DNA of 64,000 nt, taken from Verrucomicrobiota bacterium. Its GTDB lineage: Bacteria; Verrucomicrobiota; Kiritimatiellia; CAJWTS01. Under the pieces are notes generated by a model. That model had not been told where the DNA came from, did not search any database, and worked only from the letters and a program-made list of their open reading frames with translations. Shown here piece after piece: positions 6,317 to 14,022 of this stretch. Both the position numbers and the translations under genes were made by a program. The DNA lies in contig JAQBYD010000003.1 of assembly GCA_027623315.1 (NCBI GenBank), forward strand, positions 1 through 64,000, in the 5' to 3' direction. Position 1 is the first letter of the stretch. The number at the start of each line of letters is the position of its first letter.

Positions 6317-9103
6317 TCAGGCACGTGCGGCTTTCGCATCGATTTCACGCTTCTGGGCGCTTGCGCCGGCCTGGGTCTTCAGCCGCTTTTTGGCAGCAGC
6401 CTCCGCGGCGGCCACAACCCGCTCACGCTGCGCGGCTGTCTCAGCGCTCACGCGCTCATCTTCGGCCATGGCGCGGGCCTCGCTCGTGGCTTCCTGCGTG
6501 GCGTCCCGGCGCACGCGAGCTTCCTGTTCAGCAACTTCGAGAGCTTCTTTCTCGGCCCTCGCACGTGCGCGCGCCTCCTGCTGGGCCCGCACGCGAGTTT
6601 CCTTCGCGGCCAACTTACGAGCTTTCTCGGCCTCCTTCTCGGCCAGCAATCGCGCCTTGTCCTCAGCCTTGCGCGCTTCATCTTCGCGCACCTTCTGTTC
6701 GGCGACCCGATTGGCTTCGACCGCCGCTTCACGCTCGGCCTTGTCTAATGCTTCCTTTTCGGCGAGCTGGCGGGCCTTCTCCGCGGTCTCATGCTCGAGC
6801 TTCTCTTTCGCTACGCGTTCCGCGATCTCGCGAGCTTGCTCGGTCTCCTCGCGCGCTTTCAGCGCAGCAGCCTCTTCGCGGGCAGCCTCTTCGCGATCTT
6901 GCTGTGCGGCAATCCGATCATCCTGCTCTAAGTCATGGAGACGTGCCTCCTCAATAATCTTCTTGTCTTGCTCCCTCGACCGGGCCGCCTCGTCAGTCAT
7001 CTTTCTCTCCATCTCCTCGAGCTGCCGTGTCAACTTGCTATTCTCCGATTCGAGTTTTCTCGACTCACGCTTCAGGCGCGACGCCTCGCGCTTCTGGCCG
7101 GCGACCTGATCTTTGTCACGGGCCAGTTCGGCGGCCTCATCACGTTGCCTGGCGAGCGTGGATTCCATATGCTCGCGAATCGCCCCCAAGTCTTTCCGAT
7201 CGCTGGCGAGTTTCTTCTGCTGGGTCTCCAGGTCTTCGCCCAGTTCCGCGTGCTCGGCTACGGCGGCATCCAACTTCGCCCGTGCGGCCAGCACGGCGTC
7301 ACGATCAGCCACGACCTTCTCGCGTTCACGCGCCAGCGCCGCGTGCTGCTTCTCAAGATCCCGTTTCTCGGAAACCAGGCGCTTCTCGTGGCGCAGAAGT
7401 TCCTCGAGGCGCTTGCGCTCGACCTTGATGCGCTGCCGCTCCTGGGCGAAAACTTCTTCCTGGGCCAGCTTTTTCTTACTCAATTCGTCTTGATCAGCTT
7501 CCAGACGAGACAGCCTGACGCGATGCTTATCCAGCTCCGCGCGTCGTGCCGCCAGAACCGTTTCGACCTCGGTCTGCCGGCTCGTCTCATCTTCCAGGGC
7601 CTTTCTCATCTGCTCGAGCGCTGCACGGTCCTCGCGTGCCTGCTTGCGTTGATCCGCAAGCTCCTCGTGGCGCTTGTCGAGTTCGGCGACACGCTGGTTT
7701 ACCTCGCGGCTTTGTTCGGCGATATACGCATCCGCCTGCTTGGCAAGGTTTGCCTTCTCCGCGGCCAGCGCGGCGCGCGCCTTGTCGAGTCCCTTGCTCT
7801 GTTCGGCCATATACGCATCCGCCTGCTTGGCGAGTTTCCCTTTCTCCGCGGCCATCGCGGCGCGCGTCTTGTCGAGTCCCTTGCGCTCGGATTCCAACGT
7901 GGCGGTAAGCGCGTCCAACGACTCTTCGCGTGACGTGTTCTTCTCGAGAATTGCGTTCAGCTTCTTCATCTTCGAAGCGATCTGATCACGCTCTTTCCCA
8001 AATGCGCCTTCCTCCTTGGCCAACTGCTTAGCGCGCTCGACGAGCTCCTCGTGCCGCATGCTGTGCTCTTCCTCGAGCTTACGCTTCATCGCGTCCAGGC
8101 TCTTGCGCTCCTGGGCGAGCGTGTCGGCGCGTTCCTTTTCCAGCTCTTGTAGCTCCTGCAGCTTGCGACGCTCCTTTTCGGTTAGATCCAGCTGCTTCTG
8201 CAGGTCTTTGCGATCTGCCTGGAATTGCTCCAGCTCGCGATCCATCTGCTCTTTCTGAGATTCAAGCTGTTTGCGAAGTTCGATGATTCGGTCCCGCTCA
8301 ATCTCAGAAACGCCTCGAGCCTCCCGCTCCGTGACGGCGTCGTCAGGGTCGATGATCGTGGCGGTCAAGAAGATCAGCAGGTCGAGCTGCGCGCTGACAC
8401 CGGTGGTCCGCCGGAACAAGCCTCCAATATGCGGGAGATCGCCAAGAATCGGAACCTTGAACTCGGTCATCTTTTCGCCGTCCTCCAACAGGCCGCCGAT
8501 GACGACCATCTGGCCACTGCGACACAAGATCTGGGTCTCGGCCTCGCGAGTCGAAAGGACCGGGAACTCAGTCAGCGGAATATCGCTCTGCGACCCGGTC
8601 CTGGCGGATGCAGTCCCGATCTGGTCGGTGACCGCGGGGTGGACGATCAGGCGAATGAAATCATCTTCACATACCTGCGGGACCACATTGAGCTGGATGC
8701 CGATGTTCTCGTAGTAGTCCAGCTCCGTGGAAATCGCCGCGCTCTCACCGGAGACATCCGATCGAATGATTGGAAACTTGGTTCCGACGATGATCGTCGC
8801 TTCCTGGTTGTTCAGCGTCAGAACGCGCGGGGCGGAGAGTACGTTAACGTCATTGTCCTCCTCCAGAGCGTGAAACAGAATCTGCCACTGCTCGTCGGTC
8901 AATTTTCCGAACAATAGCGATACCCCGGAATCAAAAGGTGAGCTTCCCGCCAGGCTCGATGCACTGTTAAACGACGCGGGCGAGACGCCGCCTCCCGCCG
9001 TCGACCCGGACACGTTGTACAGGCTGCCACCGCTCGCAATCTTGTTGGCGCTCGCGAGTTCGATGCCGATATCCTTCAGCGTTTCGGTACTGACCTCTAG
9101 CAA
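6317..9103 (-). CDS. secretin core domain fused to a very long coiled coil (interrupted gene)
   Basis: The first 250 or so residues are the secretin homology domain of a PilQ/GspD-type outer-membrane channel: Val-Leu-Ser-Ala-Pro near 88-92, Val-Gly-Thr-Lys-Phe-Pro near 106-111, the signature Val-Pro-Ile-Leu-Gly-Asp-Leu-Pro near 217-224, and a terminal Leu-Thr-Ala-Thr-Ile-Ile. Ordinary secretins end soon after this. Here about 670 residues of uninterrupted Glu/Lys/Arg/Ala-rich heptad-like sequence follow. The frame is continuous upstream with the secretin N-terminal segment except for one TAG at 9143-9145; the nominal start at 9103 is a TTG lying inside the conserved secretin strand. It ends at an in-frame TGA. 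It is probably a nonfunctional fragment unless the stops are read through or are sequence errors. Confidence 0.8.
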   Translation of the reverse strand: MLEVSTETLKDIGIELASANKIASGGSLYNVSGSTAGGGVSPASFNSASSLAGSSPFDSGVSLLFGKLTDEQWQILFHALEEDNDVNVLSAPRVLTLNNQEATIIVGTKFPIIRSDVSGESAAISTELDYYENIGIQLNVVPQVCEDDFIRLIVHPAVTDQIGTASARTGSQSDIPLTEFPVLSTREAETQILCRSGQMVVIGGLLEDGEKMTEFKVPILGDLPHIGGLFRRTTGVSAQLDLLIFLTATIIDPDDAVTEREARGVSEIERDRIIELRKQLESQKEQMDRELEQFQADRKDLQKQLDLTEKERRKLQELQELEKERADTLAQERKSLDAMKRKLEEEHSMRHEELVERAKQLAKEEGAFGKERDQIASKMKKLNAILEKNTSREESLDALTATLESERKGLDKTRAAMAAEKGKLAKQADAYMAEQSKGLDKARAALAAEKANLAKQADAYIAEQSREVNQRVAELDKRHEELADQRKQAREDRAALEQMRKALEDETSRQTEVETVLAARRAELDKHRVRLSRLEADQDELSKKKLAQEEVFAQERQRIKVERKRLEELLRHEKRLVSEKRDLEKQHAALAREREKVVADRDAVLAARAKLDAAVAEHAELGEDLETQQKKLASDRKDLGAIREHMESTLARQRDEAAELARDKDQVAGQKREASRLKRESRKLESENSKLTRQLEEMERKMTDEAARSREQDKKIIEEARLHDLEQDDRIAAQQDREEAAREEAAALKAREETEQAREIAERVAKEKLEHETAEKARQLAEKEALDKAEREAAVEANRVAEQKVREDEARKAEDKARLLAEKEAEKARKLAAKETRVRAQQEARARARAEKEALEVAEQEARVRRDATQEATSEARAMAEDERVSAETAAQRERVVAAAEAAAKKRLKTQAGASAQKREIDAKAARA
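7715..7888 (-). repeat. tandem 87-base duplication in the coiled coil
   Basis: Two adjacent copies of an 87-base unit (7715-7801 and 7802-7888) encode two near-identical 29-residue segments containing Lys-Gln-Ala-Asp-Ala-Tyr-(Met/Ile)-Ala-Glu-Gln-Ser. The copies differ at scattered bases, so the duplication is not brand new. It keeps frame and shows one way the extension has grown. Confidence 0.8.
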
Positions 9104-9142
9104 TCGCGCCTCGATCAGGACCTGGACCGGCTGGATGTCAAT

Positions 9143-9844
9143 CTAGGCCATCACCTCGATCACGCGCGCGATCGTTCCCGGGATATCGGTAACGATCAGG
9201 GTCTTGCTGCGGGACCCTTCTTCGTTACCCGCCCGCTCGCGCTTTCCGAGTGTCGACCCGCCGCCCGACCCGCCACCACCCGCGCGCTGACCGCCGCCGG
9301 ACTCGAAACGCCACCCGACCTGGCCGCGCACGGTTACGGTGCTTACCGAACCTCGAGGCGACAGCATGGAGGTGACGATGTCCTCCACATCTTCGGCGTC
9401 GAGATACTTGAGGTTAAACACATGCGACTCGGTGGGCTCGATCTGTTCGAACGCCGCCAACTGATCCAGCCGGTTGACGACGATCGTGTTGCCGACTTCG
9501 CGGAAGCCATATCCATAATTCTTCAGGATGACGTCGAGTGCGTCCTCGTATGAGATGTCGGTGAGAAGAATGTGCACCGAGTTGGTTACATCCGGCCCGA
9601 TCACGATATTGCGGCCCGCCTGTCGCGAGACGGCCTTGAGGACCTCTCGGATGCTGGTGCCGTTTGCCTCCAGTCGGGCTATCATGCTCCCGTTCGTCGA
9701 CGCCATCGTTACGCTCGGTGGCGGCTCGTCGGAGTTTTCATCACCCCTCTGAGCGTAGGCGGAGAGTACGCCGACCCCGAGCAAGAGGGCGCAAATCGCT
9801 AACACTGAATTTCGCCACGCATCTCTATACGGATTTCGTTTCAC
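9143..9844 (-). CDS. pilQ: N-terminal segment of a PilQ/GspD-type secretin, ended by a premature TAG
   Basis: The 233-residue product has a signal peptide (hydrophobic stretch about residues 11-30, Ala-Tyr-Ala cleavage region). It then has the secretin/TonB short N-terminal domain (Ile-Arg-Glu-Val-Leu-Lys ... Asn-Ile-Val-Ile-Gly-Pro-Asp-Val) and a secretin N domain with a Gly-rich insert near residues 180-200. It stops at TAG (9143-9145) in the middle of the conserved strand that normally reads ...Val-Ile-Glu-(X)4-Asp-Ile-Gln-Pro-Val-Gln-Val-Leu-Ile-Glu-Ala. The following codons in the same frame encode precisely that continuation. The gene is thus interrupted by a single nonsense codon, most simply CAG to TAG. 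It begins 24 bases after the pilT-like gene. Confidence 0.82.
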   Translation of the reverse strand: MKRNPYRDAWRNSVLAICALLLGVGVLSAYAQRGDENSDEPPPSVTMASTNGSMIARLEANGTSIREVLKAVSRQAGRNIVIGPDVTNSVHILLTDISYEDALDVILKNYGYGFREVGNTIVVNRLDQLAAFEQIEPTESHVFNLKYLDAEDVEDIVTSMLSPRGSVSTVTVRGQVGWRFESGGGQRAGGGGSGGGSTLGKRERAGNEEGSRSKTLIVTDIPGTIARVIEVMA

Positions 9845-9868
9845 GAATTACCTCCTGGCACCTGGTCA

Positions 9869-10927
9869 TCACTGGACATTGATCAGCCGTGCAAGTTCCT
9901 TCGGACGTGGCGAGCACTGCAGTGCGGTTTCCGCATCAACGAGTCCGTCATTGTGCAGTCTTTGGAGAGACTCGTTCATGGTCACCATCCCTCGCGAGCG
10001 TCCTGTCTGTATCACCGAGTACAGCTGCTGAAGCTGTCCTTCACGAATCAGATTACTAATCGCATTATCAACATTCAAGACCTCATACGCCAAAACACGC
10101 CCTTTGCCGTCACTGGTTGCCAGCAGCTGCTGGGCGATAATCCCGATCAGAGTGAGTGAGAGCTGAGTCATGATCTGCTGCTGCTGCCCGGTCGGAAACA
10201 CGTCAATTATGCGGCTGATCGCGTTGGTCGTATCCTGCGTGTGCAACGTTCCCATGATCAGATGCCCAGTCTCTGCCAGGGTCAGGGCCAGGGCAATCGT
10301 TTCCAGGTCACGTAGCTCCCCAACCATGATGACATCCGGCGACTGGCGAAAGACGCTACGCAGGGCCTCCGTAAAGGTCCTGGCGTCCTCCCCGATTTCG
10401 CGCTGATCGACGACGCTCGAGCGATGATGGTGAATGTACTCTATTGGATCCTCAATGCAGACAACGTGGAGATTGCGCGTCGTGTTGATATGATCGATCA
10501 TTGCGGCCATGGTCGTGGATTTACCACTACCCGCCGGCCCCGTGATCAACACCAGACCATGTGGCCGGTCCGCAAGCGCACGCGTGATCTCAGGGACTCC
10601 CAGCTCCTCGAAAGGAGGGATTTCAAAAGGGATTATACGAATCGCAAGCGCCAACGAATCGCGCTGATAGTAAACATTGAACCGGAAACGTGCGATACCC
10701 GGAAGCCCCTTCGAGAAATCGATGCTTCGTTCCTCTTCGAGAACCGCTCGATCCGGGGCCGCCACAAGAGCATCCACGAAACCGCGCGTATCGGCAGCAC
10801 TCAGGCTTTCGCTCCCGAAGGGCTGCAGCAGACCGTTAATGCGGTACTGCGGAGGGCTGCCTGTCGTCAGAATCAGATCGGAGGAGGCAACGTCCCTCAT
10901 CCGAACCAGTAAATCATTGATCTGCAT
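9869..10927 (-). CDS. pilT: PilT-like pilus retraction ATPase
   Basis: This 352-residue ATPase matches PilT in length and motifs. An N-terminal PAS-like beta domain is followed by the conserved Gly-Ile-Ala-Arg-Phe-Arg-Phe-Asn stretch, Walker A GPAGSGKS (about 130-137), Walker B ending Gly-Glu-Leu-Arg-Asp, and a His box with Gly-Thr-Leu-His-Thr. A C-terminal Asn-Leu-Ile-Arg-Glu-Gly corresponds to the AIRNLIRE retraction motif. It lacks the zinc tetracysteine of PilB. It would depolymerise the pilus for twitching or DNA uptake. As first gene of the minus-strand operon it is preceded by an AT-rich leader with a candidate promoter. Confidence 0.9.
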   Translation of the reverse strand: MQINDLLVRMRDVASSDLILTTGSPPQYRINGLLQPFGSESLSAADTRGFVDALVAAPDRAVLEEERSIDFSKGLPGIARFRFNVYYQRDSLALAIRIIPFEIPPFEELGVPEITRALADRPHGLVLITGPAGSGKSTTMAAMIDHINTTRNLHVVCIEDPIEYIHHHRSSVVDQREIGEDARTFTEALRSVFRQSPDVIMVGELRDLETIALALTLAETGHLIMGTLHTQDTTNAISRIIDVFPTGQQQQIMTQLSLTLIGIIAQQLLATSDGKGRVLAYEVLNVDNAISNLIREGQLQQLYSVIQTGRSRGMVTMNESLQRLHNDGLVDAETALQCSPRPKELARLINVQ

Positions 10928-11014
10928 CGTGTATCGAGTGGAAAAAAGTTATCAACACTATTAACAATTGCAGTCCTATAGACAAGAACACGAATTTCTC
11001 TTAAGCGCGAACTT

Positions 11015-11044
11015 TCTATAGTTTGTCCCGCTGTGCAAGGACAA
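11015..11044 (-). promoter_or_regulatory. candidate housekeeping promoter for the pilus operon
   Basis: On the minus strand TTGTCC, an 18-base spacer and TATAGA occur about 90 bases upstream of the pilT-like ATG, in an AT-rich 138-base gap after hflX. A near-palindrome (AACTGTTT ... AAACGGTT, about 11047-11064) sits next to it and could be an operator or the hflX terminator stem. The match is good but not unique in such AT-rich DNA. Confidence 0.35.
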
Positions 11045-11065
11045 TTAACTGTTTTTAAACGGTTT

Positions 11066-12244
11066 TCAATCTCTTGCTTCGGAACTTACCCACTCGAGCC
11101 GAGACAGAAGACGCTGACGCAGCTCATCCATCCCCGTTTTCATCAGCGCCGAGACCTCAATAGCCCCTGAAAACCGGGATCTGAGGGCGTCCAGGACCTC
11201 AACCGCGTCCGGATGGTCACACTTGTTCAAAACGACCATGCGAGGGACATTTTGGGCACCAATTTCGTCCAGGGTGGCGTCCACGACGTCACAATGATCG
11301 GCCACATGCCGATGCGAGGCATCCGCCAGATGCAGCAGGAGATCGGCTTCGCGGACCTCCTCCAGGGTGGAGCGGAACGATGCGACGAGCCCGTGAGGAA
11401 GATGCCGGATGAATCCGACCGTGTCCGCGAGCAGGATCTGGCGCCCCTCGTCGAGGTATAGGAGCCGCGTTTTCGTATCCAGCGTCGCGAAGAGACGATC
11501 GTCCACGTAGGCGTCAGCCGCCGCGAGCGAGTTCATCAATGTGGACTTGCCCGCGTTGGTGTATCCCACCAGCGCCACGACGGGCCAGGGCCGCCGCGAC
11601 CGCGTCTGGACACGATGCTTCTCGAAGGAGGACATCTTTCGGGTGAGATGCTTGATGCGGCGGCGCATCGGAGCATTGCGCATCTGGAGCGGACTCTCCC
11701 CAGGGCCGCGCATACCAATACCGCCCTGAAATCGCTGCTGGCGGCGCGAGACCGGAATCCGGGACACAAGGTACTGAAGCTGTGCCAGCTCAACCTGGGT
11801 CTTGGCTTCCGCTGATCGCGCGCGCCGTGCGAAAATCTGCAGAATCAACTCCGTTCGATCGATGACCCGGATCCCGAGCGATAGGTCAAGATTGTTCACC
11901 TGGACTGGCGTCAAGTCGTTATCCGTAATGATCAACTCCGCACCGGTCTCATGGCATGCCAACTGGATATCGGCCAGCTTACCCTCGCCAATGCAGAGAC
12001 TGGGGGTGTATCGGGTGCGGTTTTGGGTGATCTGCCCCACGACGTCAATTCCAGCCGTATCGGCCAGTCGCTCCAGCTCCAATAGAGAATCCGCCGCCGC
12101 CGCACGACTGTGACTCGCCAGGACGACCTGCACCAGCAAGGCTCGTTCACGGCCCGCTACCCCTGGCGAATGGCGACTTACGTCAGTCACAGACTGCGCC
12201 TGCTGACGCCCTGCGATCGGTTCGCGATGACGTTGCGATCTCAT
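11066..12244 (-). CDS. hflX: GTPase HflX
   Basis: This ribosome-associated GTPase (392 residues from the ATG at 12244) has the HflX N-terminal domain with the glycine-rich Gly-Gly-Ile-Gly-Met-Arg-Gly-Pro-Gly-Glu segment. Its G domain has G1 GYTNAGKST, G3 Asp-Thr-Val-Gly-Phe and G4 Asn-Lys-Cys-Asp. HflX splits stalled 70S ribosomes, notably under heat stress. The frame extends about 105 codons upstream, but that part overlaps the divergent larB start and reads as shadow sequence, so I start at 12244. The C-terminal domain is short, as in many HflX proteins. Confidence 0.93.
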   Translation of the reverse strand: MRSQRHREPIAGRQQAQSVTDVSRHSPGVAGRERALLVQVVLASHSRAAAADSLLELERLADTAGIDVVGQITQNRTRYTPSLCIGEGKLADIQLACHETGAELIITDNDLTPVQVNNLDLSLGIRVIDRTELILQIFARRARSAEAKTQVELAQLQYLVSRIPVSRRQQRFQGGIGMRGPGESPLQMRNAPMRRRIKHLTRKMSSFEKHRVQTRSRRPWPVVALVGYTNAGKSTLMNSLAAADAYVDDRLFATLDTKTRLLYLDEGRQILLADTVGFIRHLPHGLVASFRSTLEEVREADLLLHLADASHRHVADHCDVVDATLDEIGAQNVPRMVVLNKCDHPDAVEVLDALRSRFSGAIEVSALMKTGMDELRQRLLSRLEWVSSEARD

Positions 12245-12353
12245 GGCGAACAGTTTAGCCCGCGATTTCGGCGCGGTAAAGTCCCCGCAATGAAAACCGC
12301 GCGGGACGACGCGTACTTGACAGCATCCGCCCCGCGCGGACAACATCCAGCCG

Positions 12354-13109
12354 ATGAATACCCGTGACATCCTTGACCGAGTAGCCTCCGGGGAGATCAG
12401 CCCCGCAGACGCGGTGCAACAACTCCACGTCGATGCGGAGACCAACCTGGAGTTCGCGCGTGTAGACCTTGCGCGGGCCAAACGGCAGGGGCTGCCCGAA
12501 GTCATTTTCTGCCCTGGCAAGAATCCGACCCAGATCGCCAGGGTCATCCAGGCGCTCAACCAAGCCGGCCAGAATGCCCTGGCAACGCGTGCAACGCACG
12601 ACGTCTATCAAGGCGTCGCCGAGATCCTTCCGGATTGCGTGTATCACGAAGCGGCGCGCTCCATCTCAAGCGATGTTGTCGCCCTTCCCGAGGCCACCGG
12701 ACTCGTGTTGGTGGTAAGCGCCGGGACGTCGGACCAGGAGGTCGCTGCGGAGGCCGCACTGGTCGCCGAACGCATGGGAGCCCGTGTCGAACTCGTGCAG
12801 GATGTGGGAGTCTCCGGATTACACCGCCTCTTCGGGCATCTCGACCGGCTTCGCGAAGCGAACGCCGTCATCGTGGTGGCCGGAATGGAGGGCGCCTTGC
12901 CCTCCGTCGTCGGCGGCCTGATCGATCGTCCGGTAATCGCGGTCCCGACCAGCGTCGGATATGGCGCCAACCTCAAGGGAATCGCCGCGCTGCTGGCGAT
13001 GCTGAACTCTTGCGCGGCCGGGATCACGGTTGTCAACATTGACAACGGCTTTGGGGCCGGGGTCGCGGCGGCACGGATCAATCGCGTGGCGAACGTGCCG
13101 TTGCCGTAG
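12354..13109 (+). CDS. larB: LarB, nickel-pincer cofactor biosynthesis carboxylase/hydrolase
   Basis: The 251-residue protein matches LarB. It has a helical N-terminus (Ile-Leu-Asp-Arg-Val-Ala-Ser-Gly-Glu-Ile-Ser) and a PurE-like domain with Ser-Ala-Gly-Thr-Ser-Asp near residues 122-127, Gly-Met-Glu-Gly-Ala-Leu-Pro-Ser-Val-Val-Gly-Gly and Pro-Thr-Ser-Val-Gly-Tyr-Gly. LarB carboxylates nicotinic acid adenine dinucleotide and hydrolyses the anhydride in the first step of the cofactor pathway for lactate racemase-type enzymes. LarC, LarE and a LarA enzyme are not in the window. It is transcribed divergently from hflX with a 109-base gap. Confidence 0.93.
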   Translation: MNTRDILDRVASGEISPADAVQQLHVDAETNLEFARVDLARAKRQGLPEVIFCPGKNPTQIARVIQALNQAGQNALATRATHDVYQGVAEILPDCVYHEAARSISSDVVALPEATGLVLVVSAGTSDQEVAAEAALVAERMGARVELVQDVGVSGLHRLFGHLDRLREANAVIVVAGMEGALPSVVGGLIDRPVIAVPTSVGYGANLKGIAALLAMLNSCAAGITVVNIDNGFGAGVAAARINRVANVPLP

Positions 13110-13208
13110 GGAATCGTCTAGCCCGGATATCTCACACTTTTCCTACTACGAACACGGATAGCTCCGGCAGGCTCGATCAGTGGGCCGGGAAGTCGGGGAC
13201 CTTTCGAA

Positions 13209-13979
13209 TCAAAACTTGAAAACTTTTCCTCCCCACTCGCCGCGATAGTCTCGATACATCGCGAGTGCCTTTTCGCGAGTGAGCCCGCCGACCAGGCGAC
13301 GCGACGCGATCAACTTCATGCGCAGCGGTTTACCTCTTTTTGGCCGGGTAACGACGAAGTCCCCGGCGCCTATCAACGGCGGCTCGATTGCAGACTTTGA
13401 CGTCTCGTCGTACAGCCGCATACAGATCTCCAGGATCTCCTTCTTCATGCCGATAGTCTGGTGATGGTCGAAATGATGGAAAGGCTGCTCGTTGATGTAG
13501 AAATTCATCTTTCGATTCACGCCCAACTCGTGGTAGTCGCGCAACCACTGGCCGCAGTAGAGATAGTGCGAGCGCATGCCGTTGCGCCATGCCATCTGCA
13601 CTTTTGCGCCACGATACGTACGCACCACATCGCGCGGGGCCCGGCGCGACAATTCCCCAAGGATGGCATGCTCGTCGCGCCCGATCCGGCTCGCCTTTCC
13701 GGCGTCTTTACTGAGGATCGTGCTGAGAAACAGCGGACCGCGGCCCGACACGGTGACGCGTGTCCGAAAGACGAGTTGAAAATCGCCTTCCTGGAAATGA
13801 TCAAAATGAACCGCGCGTACTCGCCCGGCATCGCTCACCGCCTCGCAAACGCTTGCCAGCACAGGGCTGCGCTGATGCCGGACGGTTCGCTCGAGACACT
13901 GCTTGACCGCACCCGGCGTAAAGGCCCAGCGAAATGGCTCGCCCCAGAAATTGTGCTTCCGTTCCAGCGTGACGGTCAC
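13209..13979 (-). CDS. unrecognised 256-residue protein, possibly kinase-like
   Basis: I do not recognise this family. The protein is basic and aromatic-rich. Its middle resembles a small kinase-type N-lobe (Phe-Leu-Ser-Thr-Ile-Leu-Ser-Lys near residue 83-90, an Asp-Glu-His helix) followed by a hinge-like Tyr-Leu-Tyr-Cys-Gly. A His-rich patch around Phe-His-His-Phe-Asp-His-His (about 164-170) stands out. No clear catalytic loop is visible, so a pseudokinase or lipopolysaccharide-kinase-like fold is only a guess. The start is a GTG at 13979, 43 bases after the DUF1015 gene in the same direction and without a strong ribosome-binding site. It probably shares that transcript. Confidence 0.6.
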   Translation of the reverse strand: MTVTLERKHNFWGEPFRWAFTPGAVKQCLERTVRHQRSPVLASVCEAVSDAGRVRAVHFDHFQEGDFQLVFRTRVTVSGRGPLFLSTILSKDAGKASRIGRDEHAILGELSRRAPRDVVRTYRGAKVQMAWRNGMRSHYLYCGQWLRDYHELGVNRKMNFYINEQPFHHFDHHQTIGMKKEILEICMRLYDETSKSAIEPPLIGAGDFVVTRPKRGKPLRMKLIASRRLVGGLTREKALAMYRDYRGEWGGKVFKF

Positions 13980-14022
13980 CGGAATCGGGCTCGGACTTGG
14001 ACGGACGATGCTGCGATCCTTT

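Noticed and set aside
6114-7985. Long plus-strand reading frames opposite the coiled coil
   Set aside because: They are Ser/Arg/Ala-rich mirror images of the Glu/Lys/Ala-rich coding strand, with no start signals or recognisable domains.
10945-10955. A DnaA-box-like TTATCAACA
   Set aside because: Single copy, no cluster of boxes, no dnaA or dnaN nearby; not evidence of an origin.
12244-12559. N-terminal extension of HflX and of the opposite frame over larB
   Set aside because: The extra 105 codons overlap the start of larB, are compositionally unlike HflX and lack conserved sequence; the ATG at 12244 fits the family.
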